The notes beneath the pieces were generated by a model, which was given only the letters and a program-made list of their open reading frames with translations, searched no databases and was not told the origin of the DNA. The position numbers were made by a program, and so were the translations under genes. Positions 17,835-26,594 of a stretch of 52,393 nt of DNA are shown piece after piece. Every line of letters starts with the position of its first letter. Positions within the stretch are counted from its first letter, which is position 1. The stretch lies in NCBI GenBank assembly GCA_947446025.1, contig CANFEY010000033.1, positions 1 to 52,393 on the forward strand. The letters run 5' to 3'. This stretch comes from Bryobacterales bacterium (GTDB lineage: Bacteria; Acidobacteriota; Terriglobia; Bryobacterales; Bryobacteraceae).

Positions 17835-19304
17835 TCTGTAAAAGTAAATCGCCATAGGAAGATCCAGATGGCTTTGCGACAATTAGGAAAGTTGGCAGAC
17901 CACGTAGGTAATGGTTTCATCGGCATGCCTTTCTCCGATTCCTATTTTCCTGACCGAGGCCCCCGCTACTGGCGGGCGGAACGCCGATTTCAACGGACAC
18001 TCTTAGGCGGCTTCGCCCTCGTATTGCTCTTGATGATCGCGTCGGGCCTGGTCGGGTTGTACGCGATGCGGCGCCTGGGGCAGAACACCGGCCAGATGTC
18101 GGACCGCTATCTCGCGCAAACGCATTTGGTGGACGAGTTGGAGCGGCAACAGGGCGAAATCGGAATTCTGCTCCATGACTTGGTCCAGGAGCGGCCGGGA
18201 GCCGATCTGGGTGCCTTCCTCGCACGAACCGAGGCGTGCAGGCAATCCATCCTGGCCTTGGGCCGCGAAGTAACCACGCAGGATCTCAGGACGAATGAGC
18301 GTCAGGCCTGGAAGGCTATTGAGCAATCCGTGGCTCCGATGTTTCAGGAAATCGACCGGCTGATCGTGGAACGCCGCACCGACTCGGAGGAGCTTTCTGT
18401 GCTGCATGCGCGCTTCATCACAGAGACTGCCCGGCTCATGGACATCGTCTACGACGATTTGCGCCGGGACCGCAAAGATGAGTTGACCGAGGAGACCGCG
18501 ATCATACGCAGTTCCCAAGCGTTGCTGGTCGGTTCGTGGTGCGTGGCGATCCTTCTCGCGGCGTTGTCCATCCTGGGGTTGCGGAAGCTTTTTCAAACGC
18601 TGGAGCAACAGGCGGAAACGCTAGGCCGCCTGTCCGTGCATACTCTGGCGGAGCAGGAAGATACTGCGCGCCGTTTCTCACAGGAAATGCACGATGAATT
18701 CGGGCAGACATTGAACGCCATTGAGTCCACCTTGACCGTTGTGCAGGGCCGCGACGAGGTCCATCAGGCGCGCGTGGAGGATGCCATTCAGTTGTCCAAG
18801 GAAGCGCAGGCCATGGCGCGGGAGATGTCGCAACTGCTGCGCCCGCGCATCTTGGACGACTTCGGGCTGGACGCGGGGCTTCGTGAGTTGGCGCTTGGTT
18901 TCTCGCGCAGAACAGGCATCGTGGTCGATTACCGCGGGGTGTTCCGGGAGCGGCTGGATGCGAGTGTCGAGACGCACTTGTTCCGTATCGCGCAAGAGGC
19001 GTTGACGAATACCGCCCGCCACACGGCTGCGACTCAAGTGGAAGTCTCTTTATTGCTGGAAGACGGGGTGCTGAAGCTGCGCGTGGCAGATAACGGCGGC
19101 GGCTTAACCGGCGATGGTTCCTCATCCAGTCTAGGGCTGTACGGAATGCGCGAGCGGGCCCGTGCTTCGGGGGGCAGGTTCACGCTGCGTTCCACTCCCG
19201 GCCGCGGTGTTGAGATTTTGGTCGAGACTCCATTGCTGGGCAACCCAGCGGCCGCCCCCGGGCCCGCTCTTTCGGGCGCAATGGCCGTCAAGGAACCTGC
19301 TTGA
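17832..19304 (+). CDS. NarL-type sensor histidine kinase
   Basis: A 490-residue membrane kinase. A transmembrane helix near residues 57-78 (GGFALVLLLMIASGLVGLYA), a helical extracytoplasmic region resembling a four-helix bundle, and a second helix near 233-250 precede the kinase core. The phosphoacceptor is in RRFSQEMHDEFGQTL (His near residue 287), typical of HisKA_3. The ATPase part has the N-box-like FRIAQEALTNTARHTAA and the G-boxes VADNGGGL and GLYGMRERARASGG. The last 4 bases overlap the TTG start of the regulator gene. The stimulus is unknown; the divergent SulP/Usp genes are the nearest candidate targets. Confidence 0.9.
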   Translation: MSVKVNRHRKIQMALRQLGKLADHVGNGFIGMPFSDSYFPDRGPRYWRAERRFQRTLLGGFALVLLLMIASGLVGLYAMRRLGQNTGQMSDRYLAQTHLVDELERQQGEIGILLHDLVQERPGADLGAFLARTEACRQSILALGREVTTQDLRTNERQAWKAIEQSVAPMFQEIDRLIVERRTDSEELSVLHARFITETARLMDIVYDDLRRDRKDELTEETAIIRSSQALLVGSWCVAILLAALSILGLRKLFQTLEQQAETLGRLSVHTLAEQEDTARRFSQEMHDEFGQTLNAIESTLTVVQGRDEVHQARVEDAIQLSKEAQAMAREMSQLLRPRILDDFGLDAGLRELALGFSRRTGIVVDYRGVFRERLDASVETHLFRIAQEALTNTARHTAATQVEVSLLLEDGVLKLRVADNGGGLTGDGSSSSLGLYGMRERARASGGRFTLRSTPGRGVEILVETPLLGNPAAAPGPALSGAMAVKEPA

Positions 19305-19935
19305 GCCGAGCAACACGCATCTTATTGGCAGACGATCACGCCATGGTACGGCGTGGATTCCGTCTCATATTGGGGCAGTACCCGCCTGAGTTTGACATCG
19401 TGGGCGAAGCGGGTACAGGCGAAGACACGCTGCGCATGGTGGAGGAGTTGTCCCCTGACCTGTTGCTGCTCGACATCGCCATGCCGAAGCTGAATGGCGT
19501 GGAAGTCACGCGCAAGGTTTGTCAGAATTGGCCCCAGGTTCGCATCCTGATTTTGAGTTCGCACCACGATTCCACCTATGTTCGCGAGACGTTGCGGGCG
19601 GGGGCCAAAGGCTACTTGTTAAAGGACGCCGTGGATTCGGAGTTAATTGCGGCCGTGCGCACCGTGGCATCTAATCAGGCCTATATTTCGCCCGCTTGTC
19701 GAATACGGTGCTGTCTGACTATCAACGGTTCGTGGGAAGCCCGCTCGACATGCTGACGGCTCGTGAGCACGAAGTGTTCCGTTTGTTGGCAGAGGGCAAG
19801 ACGGCGAAGGACATCGCGGCAGGACTCGACATCAGCGTATACACCGTGGATGCGCATCGCAATCGCCTGTTCCGCAAGCTGGGCCTGCGCAGCAGCGCGG
19901 AACTGGTGCGCTTCGCCATCCGGCAAGGTGGGTAG
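19301..19935 (+). CDS. NarL/LuxR-type response regulator with apparent frameshift
   Basis: Partner of the kinase just upstream. Frame one gives a full receiver domain: acidic pair in LLADDHAMVR, phosphorylated Asp in LLLLDIAMPKL (near residue 57), ILSSH and the conserved Lys in KGYLLKDA. The frame is then lost after AYISPA at about 19697, and one base later the other frame gives the linker and a complete LuxR helix-turn-helix (LTAREHEVFRLLAEGKTAKDIA, TVDAHRNRLFRKLGL) to 19935. One missing base explains it; restoring it would give about 211 residues. There is no slippery heptamer, so I read it as a mutation or sequence error rather than programmed frameshifting. Confidence 0.8.
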
Positions 19936-19942
19936 TTCCGCA

Positions 19943-21769
19943 CTAAGAAGCCGTGACATCGCGTGGTGGCAGTTGCGCCGCCGCGATTTGGGCGATATCC
20001 AGCAGTTGGGGCGGAGCACTGGAAGTCGCCGCCAGCCCGTCGCGCAGCATCGTATTGCAGAACGGACACGCCGCCGCCACTGTAGTGGCTCCCGTTGCCG
20101 CCAGTTCGCGGGCGCGGTTGTGGCTGATGCGGTCGCCCGATTCTTCGCCCAGAAACGCCAGTCCTCCGCCGGCACCGCAGCAGAAGCTGCGCTCACGCGT
20201 TCGCGGCGGCTCGATCACTGAGCCCAGCAGCGCGCGCGGCTCATCATAGATTCCGCGATACCGGCCCAGGTAGCAGGGGTCGTGATACACCACGTTCTCC
20301 CCGCTCGCCCGCGGCAGTTTGTCCTGAAACCGCGCCATGAATTCGCTGTGGTGCTCAATCGTCGGCGCCAGCCCGTACTCCGCCCAATCCGTCGCGATGG
20401 TGCGCACGCAATGCGGGCAGATGCTCACGATTTTCTTCACCTGATTCGTCTTCAGCGTCTCTAGATTCGCCTCCGCCAGTTGCTGGAACACCAGGTCATT
20501 CCCCAGCCGCCGCGCAGGATCGCCGGTACACTTCTCTTTTTGCAGCACGCCGAAGCTGGTCCCCAAGTGCTGCATCACGCGCGCGAAGGCGGTGATGATC
20601 TCCCGGCCCTTCGGATCATACGCCCCCATGCAGCCCAGCCACAGGCAGTACTCCTGCGACCCGTCGAAAATCGGCAGTTGCTCCTTGGCGATAAACTTAT
20701 CCCGCTCCGCCGACGGGAACCCCAGCGCGTTGCCGTTGCGTTCCAACGCCAGGAACAGCTTCGTGCCCTTCTGGTCTTCCCACTGCCCAGTGTTCACCGC
20801 CCCACGCCGCAGGCCCACGATGATGGGCAAGTGTTCGATGCCCACCGGACACTGAAATTCACAAGCCCCGCAGGTGGTGCACTGAAACGCAGCCTCCTGC
20901 GAAAGATGAATCCCTAGCAGCGGCTCCTCAGACGCGGGCCCAAAGTCGTTCAAATACCGGCGCACGCCCAACGCAATCTCCCGCGGGTTGAGTAGCTTGT
21001 CGGTGTTGTACGCCGGACAGTGTTCCGTGCAACGGCCGCACTCGACGCAGGAAAACGTCTGTAGCGCAACAATTTGCGTAAGATCCTTGCCCGTGGTCAA
21101 TCCGAAGTCTTCATCGCCGGCCAGCGCCGGGATCAACGAAAATCCCCCACGTGAGAAAAAAATTGACGCCGGACTCAGGACTAGGTGCAAGTGCTTCGTG
21201 TGCGGCACCAGCGGCAGGAACACCAGCAAAGCCGCCGTGTGGCTCCACCACAGCCACCCCGAATCGCCCCACCAGAACGCCGCCAGGTACGTCAGCATCA
21301 GCGTCAGAATCAACCCGGCGATGACGCCGCTTTCTTTGGATACGTGCTCCCCCAGCCACTGCGGCCGCACAATAAACCGCCGCACGAACAGCCCGCTGAT
21401 TGACACTGACACAGCCACCGCGAACGCCGCCGCGAAGTATGCGTAGTAGGAATCCGGCTCCAGAAACGCGTAGTCGAATCCGGTCGCCAAGTGGTTCGCC
21501 GTAATCAGTGCGAACCCCAGAAATCCCCAGAAGACCAGCGCGTGCGCCAGCCCCGGCAACGGCCGCTCCCGGATTACCTTCCCCTGCAGCAGCACTTCCC
21601 ACACGAAGTCCCGCAGGCGCGCCGGGATGTTGCTCAGCCGGAACCACGGGTCCGCCTTGGACGCCAGGATCACCGCCAGCACCGGCCCGAACCGCCGCCA
21701 AAATCCCGAAGCGCTCGCCATCAGCGCAAGCGTGAACACGAACACATCAATGCTGGTGGGCTGAAACAT
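19943..21769 (-). CDS. Membrane Fe-S oxidoreductase, HdrD/EMO-like
   Basis: About 608 residues from the ATG at 21769. The N-terminal half has five or six membrane helices resembling the NarI-type cytochrome b module. The C-terminal half has two [4Fe-4S] motifs (CVECGRCTEHCP, CTTCGACEFQCP) and two CCG-type cysteine domains (CLWLGCMG, CPHCVRTI, DPCYLGRYRG, CCGAGGG). This layout matches proteins that connect electron-transfer flavoprotein to menaquinone (EMO type) or HdrDE-like enzymes. No etfAB is adjacent. The ORF extends to an ATG at 21853, but that start would overlap the divergent epimerase start, so I prefer 21769. Confidence 0.85.
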   Translation of the reverse strand: MFQPTSIDVFVFTLALMASASGFWRRFGPVLAVILASKADPWFRLSNIPARLRDFVWEVLLQGKVIRERPLPGLAHALVFWGFLGFALITANHLATGFDYAFLEPDSYYAYFAAAFAVAVSVSISGLFVRRFIVRPQWLGEHVSKESGVIAGLILTLMLTYLAAFWWGDSGWLWWSHTAALLVFLPLVPHTKHLHLVLSPASIFFSRGGFSLIPALAGDEDFGLTTGKDLTQIVALQTFSCVECGRCTEHCPAYNTDKLLNPREIALGVRRYLNDFGPASEEPLLGIHLSQEAAFQCTTCGACEFQCPVGIEHLPIIVGLRRGAVNTGQWEDQKGTKLFLALERNGNALGFPSAERDKFIAKEQLPIFDGSQEYCLWLGCMGAYDPKGREIITAFARVMQHLGTSFGVLQKEKCTGDPARRLGNDLVFQQLAEANLETLKTNQVKKIVSICPHCVRTIATDWAEYGLAPTIEHHSEFMARFQDKLPRASGENVVYHDPCYLGRYRGIYDEPRALLGSVIEPPRTRERSFCCGAGGGLAFLGEESGDRISHNRARELAATGATTVAAACPFCNTMLRDGLAATSSAPPQLLDIAQIAAAQLPPRDVTAS

Positions 21770-21817
21770 TTTCTGAAACACGTCACCCAAAAATGTAGCA
21801 CGTGCCCCGAGCCACTC

Positions 21818-21837
21818 TATAATAAGAGTCACGGAGG
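21818..21837 (+). promoter_or_regulatory. Candidate -10 element and ribosome site of the epimerase gene
   Basis: TATAAT at 21818-21823 matches the -10 consensus, followed by GGAGG at 21833-21837 and the TTG start at 21845. No good -35 is visible. The stretch 21818-21831 is 13/14 identical to 42580-42593. Confidence 0.4.
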
Positions 21838-21844
21838 ATTTGGT

Positions 21845-22777
21845 TTGCGCCATCTTATCTCAGGAGCCGCCGGTTTCATCGGCTCCCACCTATGTGATCG
21901 CCTGCTGGCCGACGGCGGAGAAGTTGTCGCGCTGGACAACTTGATCACGGGTTCGCGTGAAAACCTGCGCCACCTCGAAAATCACCCGCGCTTCCGCTTC
22001 GCCGAATGCGACGTGGCTAAGTCCGTCCAAGCCGACGGCAAGTTCGATCACGTCTGGCACTTGGCGTCGCTCGCCAGCCCCAAGTTCTACCTGATGTACC
22101 CCATTGAGACGCTGGAATCCGGCTCCACCGCTACCCGCAACATGCTGGAGGTCGCCCACCGCGATAACGCGCGCTTCCTCATCACATCGACCTCGGAATG
22201 CTACGGCGACCCGCTGGAGCACCCGCAAGTAGAAACCTACTGGGGCAACGTGAACTGCGTGGGCGAGCGTTCCTGCTACGACGAAAGCAAGCGCTACGCC
22301 GAAGCCATGACCATGGCCTTCCATCGCAAACACGGCGTCCGCACCAACATCGCGCGCATCTTCAATACCTACGGTCCGAAAATGGCGCTCAACGATGGCC
22401 GCGTGGTCCCCGCCTTCATCGACCAAGCCTTGCGCGGCGAAGCGCTGACCATTTTCGGCGACGGCTCGCAAACCCGCAGCTTCTGCTTCGTGTCGGACTT
22501 AGTGGACGGGCTGGTCCGCCTCGCCAACTCCGAAGAACGCTTCCCCGTGAACCTGGGCAACCCGGTGGAGATGTCTATCTCCGAGTTCGCCGAGCGCATC
22601 CAGCGCCTCATGGGCACCAACTCGCCCATCGTCTACAAAAACCTGCCCTCCGACGACCCCAAGCAACGCAAGCCCGACATCGGGAAAGCGGCGCGTGTGC
22701 TCGGCTGGGCCCCCAAGGTCGACTTAGAAACCGGTCTGGGCGAGACCGTCGCCTACTTCAAAACCAAGGTCGGCTAA
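21845..22777 (+). CDS. NAD-dependent epimerase/dehydratase, UDP-glucuronate decarboxylase-like
   Basis: A 310-residue short-chain dehydrogenase of extended type, starting at TTG with GGAGG 7 bases upstream. NAD loop [10 protein letters not shown] at the N-terminus; catalytic residues in STSECYGDP and [11 protein letters not shown]; nucleotide-sugar features [22 protein letters not shown] and [20 protein letters not shown]. The pattern [14 protein letters not shown] and [15 protein letters not shown] is that of UDP-glucuronate decarboxylase (UDP-xylose synthase), so it probably makes UDP-xylose for surface polysaccharide. It stands alone, with no glycosyltransferases next to it. Its TAA stop is inside a palindrome. 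Confidence 0.86.
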   Translation: MRHLISGAAGFIGSHLCDRLLADGGEVVALDNLITGSRENLRHLENHPRFRFAECDVAKSVQADGKFDHVWHLASLASPKFYLMYPIETLESGSTATRNMLEVAHRDNARFLITSTSECYGDPLEHPQVETYWGNVNCVGERSCYDESKRYAEAMTMAFHRKHGVRTNIARIFNTYGPKMALNDGRVVPAFIDQALRGEALTIFGDGSQTRSFCFVSDLVDGLVRLANSEERFPVNLGNPVEMSISEFAERIQRLMGTNSPIVYKNLPSDDPKQRKPDIGKAARVLGWAPKVDLETGLGETVAYFKTKVG

Positions 22778-22797
22778 ATGGTGTCAGACACCATTTA
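22775..22797. repeat. Perfect palindrome GGTGTCAGACACC at convergent stops
   Basis: Arms taaatggtgtc and gacaccattta around a single central A. The left end is the TAA of the epimerase gene (22775-22777) and the right end is the complement of the TAA of the DUF423 gene (22795-22797), so one palindrome supplies both stops. The core GGTGTCAGACACC recurs at 45641-45653. Confidence 0.8.
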
Positions 22798-23169
22798 ACT
22801 TCGCGACTGCATTGATGCCCACGCCAGCGCCATCCACCCCGCGATGAACGCCGTGCCGCCGATGGGAGCCACCGCCCCCATCATCGTGACCCCGGTCAGC
22901 GCCAGCACATAGAGGCTGCCCGAGAAGAACAGCACTCCGATCCCCAGCAGCCTGTGCGCCCACTTGGCCGGACCATCCGTCACCATCCCCGCCTTCGCCA
23001 GCAGCGGGATCGCCAGCATCCCCAGCGCGTGGAAGAAATGGTAGTACACACCCTTCTCATACACCGTCATTGAATACGGATCAAGAATGTCGCGCAGCCC
23101 GTGCGCCCCGAACGCGCCAAACACCACGGCAAGCGCGAGCAGGAATGCGGAGATTGTTGTCTGTGTCAT
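22795..23169 (-). CDS. DUF423 family membrane protein
   Basis: A 124-residue membrane protein from the ATG at 23169 (MTQTTISAFLLALAVVFGAFGAHGL). Four hydrophobic helices and the family markers FGAFGAHGLRD, YHFFHALGMLA, and GSLYVLALTG and PIGGTAFIAGW identify DUF423 (YgdD type). Function unknown. It overlaps the DtxR-family gene by 4 bases (ATGA), so the two are co-translated; that might make it a target of the same metal control. Confidence 0.88.
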   Translation of the reverse strand: MTQTTISAFLLALAVVFGAFGAHGLRDILDPYSMTVYEKGVYYHFFHALGMLAIPLLAKAGMVTDGPAKWAHRLLGIGVLFFSGSLYVLALTGVTMMGAVAPIGGTAFIAGWMALAWASMQSRS

Positions 23170-23819
23170 GCGATTGAGCTCACCCACACTTTCGACGCCG
23201 CGGCTCCCCCGAGTTGCACCGGCTTGCGGTCCACCTGCAGCGACACAGTCTCATCGTAGTTCCGAGCCAGCATCTTCAGCCGTGCCCCCGGCCGGATCCC
23301 GAGCCCGTCCAAATACTCCAGCAACTGCCGGTCCCGCTCAAACACGCTGGCCACTTGCACCGTGCCCGTCGCCTCATCCAGTGGCACCCAGCCCCGCTCA
23401 CGCCGGTCTCTTGGACGATCCAGCCCAACCCGATTCCCGTGCGGACACACCACCTCGACGCCCAGCTTTTCCTGTAGCCGCTTCTCGAAGTCCGCCGAAA
23501 CGGCGTGCTCCAGCTGCTCGGCTTCGTCGTGGACCTTGTACCACTCCATTCCGAAAATCTCAGTCAGCATCCGCTCAATCAGATGGTGCCGGTTGATCAA
23601 CCGGTCCGCAATCGCCCGCCCGGAGCGCGTCAGCCCGATCTCGCCCTTCGCCGCGACCTTGATGAGTCCGTCGCGCTTCAGTCGCCGGATCGCCATGGTC
23701 ACCGCCGGAGCCGAAACGCCCAGCCAACGGACCAGCGTCGCCGCGATGACAGTCTCGCCTTCGCTCTCCGCCTCCGCGACGGCCTTGAGGTAGTTCTCTT
23801 TGGAGATCGTTATGCGCAC
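23166..23819 (-). CDS. DtxR/MntR-family metal-dependent regulator
   Basis: A 217-residue regulator starting at GTG. N-terminal winged helix (SKENYLKAVAEAE, LGVSAPAVTMAIRRLKRDGLI, GEIGLTRSGRAIA), then the dimerisation/metal region with HHLIERMLTEIFGMEWYKVHDEAE, where H, E, C/M and D positions of DtxR/IdeR ligands are expected, CPHGNRVG, and a C-terminal FeoA/SH3-like domain (GIRPGARLKMLARNYDETVSL). Such proteins repress iron or manganese uptake genes. No iron or manganese transporter is near, so the regulon is not seen here. The gene is divergent from the M28 peptidase, with about 85 bases between. Confidence 0.9.
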   Translation of the reverse strand: MRITISKENYLKAVAEAESEGETVIAATLVRWLGVSAPAVTMAIRRLKRDGLIKVAAKGEIGLTRSGRAIADRLINRHHLIERMLTEIFGMEWYKVHDEAEQLEHAVSADFEKRLQEKLGVEVVCPHGNRVGLDRPRDRRERGWVPLDEATGTVQVASVFERDRQLLEYLDGLGIRPGARLKMLARNYDETVSLQVDRKPVQLGGAAASKVWVSSIA

Positions 23820-23904
23820 GCGTGTCCCTTAGCGCACAGCGCGCGTCGCTGTTTAGCCGCGATCCGTTGTGCGCATTCCATTAAAGTGTAGTATGTTCAC
23901 CTGT

Positions 23905-25536
23905 ATGAAGTCTCCGATGTTGCCAGTTCTGTTTGCGATTGCCGCGGTGGCCACCGCCCAGGCCCCCGTGCGCGTCGAGCCGGTGGATTTGGATGTCATC
24001 CACCGCATCAAGGCTGAGGTCTCGCAGAACTCCAAGATCATGGACTCCGTCTTCCAACTCACCGACGTCGTCGGCCACCGCCTCACGAATTCCCCCGGCT
24101 ACTTCGCCGCCGCCGATTGGGTGGAGAAGCAGCTTAAGGACTGGGGCATTGAAGCGCACCAGGAGAAATTCGCCTTCGGACGCGGCTGGACCTTCACCCA
24201 TTTCTCCGCCCACATGGTGGAACCGGTGGCAGCCACGCTGATCGGCGTGCCGATGGCATACACTCCAGGCACCAAGGGCAAAGTCTCCGGCGAGGCGATG
24301 GCCGTGACCATCGCCACAGATTCCGACATGGAGCGCTATCGCGGCCGCATCAAAGGCAAGATCCTGCTGATGAGCGTGGGGCGCGAAGTGACCGTCCCCA
24401 CCGCGCCGGTTTCCACCCGCTACTCCGAGCAAGAGCTGCAAGCACTCACTGCGCCCACGGCGGGCAGAGGAGGGGGCGCACCTGGAACCGCGGCATTGGC
24501 AGCCGGCCGCGGAGGGGATGGCCGAGGTGGCAACGGTGGCGGACGCGGCGGCAACGGCGGCGCAAACGGACCCACTCCCGCGCAACAATTCGCCAACCGC
24601 CTGAACCAATTCCTGGTGGACGAAGGCGTCCTGGTCACCCTGCGCCTGGGCAACAATCCCAGCGACGCCGGAGCCGTCTTTGCGCAATCCGGCGGCTCAC
24701 GCGATGTGAAGGACCCGCTGCCTCCGCCCACCGTCGCGCTTTCGCCGGAGCACTATAACCGCATCCTGCGCCTGCTTGACCAGAAGATTCAGGTGAAGCT
24801 GGAGTTCGATATCGAAGCCAAGTTCTACGACGACCGCCTGGACTCAGTCAACGTCATCGGCGAAATCCCCGGCGGTGCCAAGCGTGACGAAGTGGTCATG
24901 ATCGGAGCGCACCTCGACAGCTGGCACGGCGGCACCGGAGCCACCGACAACGCGGCCGGCAGCGCCGTGATGATGGAGGTGTTGCGCATCCTGAAAACCC
25001 TGAAGCTTCCCATGGCCCGCACCGTGCGCATGGGCCTGTGGGGCGGGGAAGAGCAGGGCCTGCTCGGCTCCCGTGCCTACGTGGACCAGCACTTCTCCCT
25101 GCGCGACATGAAGGTCAAGCCCGACCACGCCAAGCTCTCCGGCTACTTCAACGTGGATAACGGCACCGGCAAGATCCGCGGCGTCTACCTGCAAGGCAAT
25201 GACCGCATGCGCCCCGTATTCGAGGCCTGGCTGAAGCCGTTCGCCGACATGGGCGCGCAGACCATCACCATCCGTAACACCGGCGGCACGGACCATCAAA
25301 GTTTCGACGCCGTGGGCCTGCCCGGCTTCCAATTCATCCAGGACTGGGTGGACTACAACACGCGCACGCACCACTCCAACATGGACGTGTATGACCGCGT
25401 CCAGCGCGAAGACTTGCAGCAGGCTGCGGCCATCGTGGCCAGCTTCGTCTACAACGCCGCAACCCGTGACGACCTGCTGCCGCGCAAGCCCCTGCCTCAG
25501 CCGGCCCCAGCCCCAGCTTCAGCTAACGCGCGGTAG
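23905..25536 (+). CDS. Secreted M28 family zinc peptidase
   Basis: A 543-residue peptidase. The ATG at 23905 gives a clean signal peptide (MKSPMLPVLFAIAAVATAQ); an ATG at 23893 would add four residues. Zinc site residues are visible: the His and Asp in GAHLDSWHGGTGATDNAAGS, Glu-Glu in WGGEEQGLLGS, Asp in FNVDNGTG and His in TGGTDHQSFD. A PA-like insertion before the catalytic part has a long Gly/Arg-rich low-complexity stretch (residues about 190-225). The C-terminus is rich in Pro and Ala. It should act outside the inner membrane as an aminopeptidase or carboxypeptidase. The last 14 bases overlap the convergent GGDEF-like gene. Confidence 0.9.
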   Translation: MKSPMLPVLFAIAAVATAQAPVRVEPVDLDVIHRIKAEVSQNSKIMDSVFQLTDVVGHRLTNSPGYFAAADWVEKQLKDWGIEAHQEKFAFGRGWTFTHFSAHMVEPVAATLIGVPMAYTPGTKGKVSGEAMAVTIATDSDMERYRGRIKGKILLMSVGREVTVPTAPVSTRYSEQELQALTAPTAGRGGGAPGTAALAAGRGGDGRGGNGGGRGGNGGANGPTPAQQFANRLNQFLVDEGVLVTLRLGNNPSDAGAVFAQSGGSRDVKDPLPPPTVALSPEHYNRILRLLDQKIQVKLEFDIEAKFYDDRLDSVNVIGEIPGGAKRDEVVMIGAHLDSWHGGTGATDNAAGSAVMMEVLRILKTLKLPMARTVRMGLWGGEEQGLLGSRAYVDQHFSLRDMKVKPDHAKLSGYFNVDNGTGKIRGVYLQGNDRMRPVFEAWLKPFADMGAQTITIRNTGGTDHQSFDAVGLPGFQFIQDWVDYNTRTHHSNMDVYDRVQREDLQQAAAIVASFVYNAATRDDLLPRKPLPQPAPAPASANAR

Positions 25537-26548
25537 CGCGGAACGCAGCTTGCCCTAGCTGCAGGAAGAACGCCGATTCTGGGGCGTCCTTGGGGCGCTC
25601 CACCGTGCGGACTCTCACCTCAACGGGCACGTCCAGGCTGGCTCCATCCAACTGGATCGCATAGTTCCCCCCTAACGATTGCTCGGCCGATTCCGGCGAA
25701 ATCGGGGCACCCGAGAGGGGTAAATTGAATACCACCGCGAAGACCTCTTCGCTCCATCGGCCCACCATTCCCAGCTCGCCCTTCTTCCCGGCCATCGAAC
25801 GCAGCCGCCCTGCCAACGCCCGCAGCACCTCGGGTGCCATGCGCGAGTCCATGCTCGAAATCTGCAGCAAACCCGGCAGCCCGAACAAAAACACACAGAA
25901 CGCTTCGTTCAGCAGGACCAGATCCTTTATGCGGCTGTCGACCTTCGCGCGGTTCCATACACCGGTTAGCGGATCGCTGAGCGCCGACTTCCGTTCGTAG
26001 TCCACCACCTTATGCAGGTTCCGGATTTCGTCTTGGAGCTGCGCGGTGATGAGTTCCTGTGCCCGCAACGCCTCCTCGCAGCTCTTCGTGGCGGTCTCCA
26101 CGGCATGCTGTACGGCACCCCGGATTGCGGCCAAGTCTCCGCTTTCGGCAGCCGCCTCCAAGCACTGGAACTCTCTATCCAACTCGTGCTTCAGATCAAC
26201 CGTGGACCCGCTAACACCCGCCATGAACGTCTGCATCGACTCCATAACAGCAGCCAGGTCCGCATGAAGTCGCTCTACTTCCTGATGGACCAGATCCCGG
26301 TAGCTTCGCAGCTCACCCCGGAAATTCGTCTGAATCTGATCGCAATCCACCGCGGAATAGAGCTCATCCGCCTGCGCGGCAATTTGTTCCAGGTGTTCCC
26401 GGAACACGCGGGTGTCTCCCGCCTTTAACTCCACCGCGTATTGCCCAGCGTTGCGGATGCATTGCGCGAAAGCTCGCTGCATCGCAGCGCGGCTCTCCGC
26501 GGCTTGGTCTAGTTGATCGACGGACTTTCTGAAGGATAGAACGGACAT
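25523..26548 (-). CDS. Degenerate GGDEF-domain protein A
   Basis: A 341-residue soluble protein. The first 180 residues are mostly helical and may form coiled coils (EQIAAQADELY, HQEVERLHADLAAVMES). The C-terminal third begins with the GGDEF-domain signature SDPLTGVWNRAK, but where GGDEF should be there is GRWSEEVFAVVF, so the first three motif residues are changed and the metal/substrate site is probably lost. It is therefore unlikely to make cyclic di-GMP; it might bind a nucleotide or only scaffold. The paralogue B and a MEMO-family gene are upstream on the same strand. Confidence 0.78.
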   Translation of the reverse strand: MSVLSFRKSVDQLDQAAESRAAMQRAFAQCIRNAGQYAVELKAGDTRVFREHLEQIAAQADELYSAVDCDQIQTNFRGELRSYRDLVHQEVERLHADLAAVMESMQTFMAGVSGSTVDLKHELDREFQCLEAAAESGDLAAIRGAVQHAVETATKSCEEALRAQELITAQLQDEIRNLHKVVDYERKSALSDPLTGVWNRAKVDSRIKDLVLLNEAFCVFLFGLPGLLQISSMDSRMAPEVLRALAGRLRSMAGKKGELGMVGRWSEEVFAVVFNLPLSGAPISPESAEQSLGGNYAIQLDGASLDVPVEVRVRTVERPKDAPESAFFLQLGQAAFRATAR

Positions 26549-26594
26549 GGACTCGTTTCTTGCTCACATCCCTTATCGGAACTCGTCAGCGAAG

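Noticed and set aside
19690-19705. Programmed frameshift in the response regulator
   Set aside because: No slippery heptamer or downstream pseudoknot is visible; a single missing base is simpler.
21491-21844. N-terminal extension of the epimerase ORF
   Set aside because: The extension overlaps the divergent oxidoreductase gene and precedes the natural NAD-loop start; the TTG at 21845 has GGAGG just upstream.
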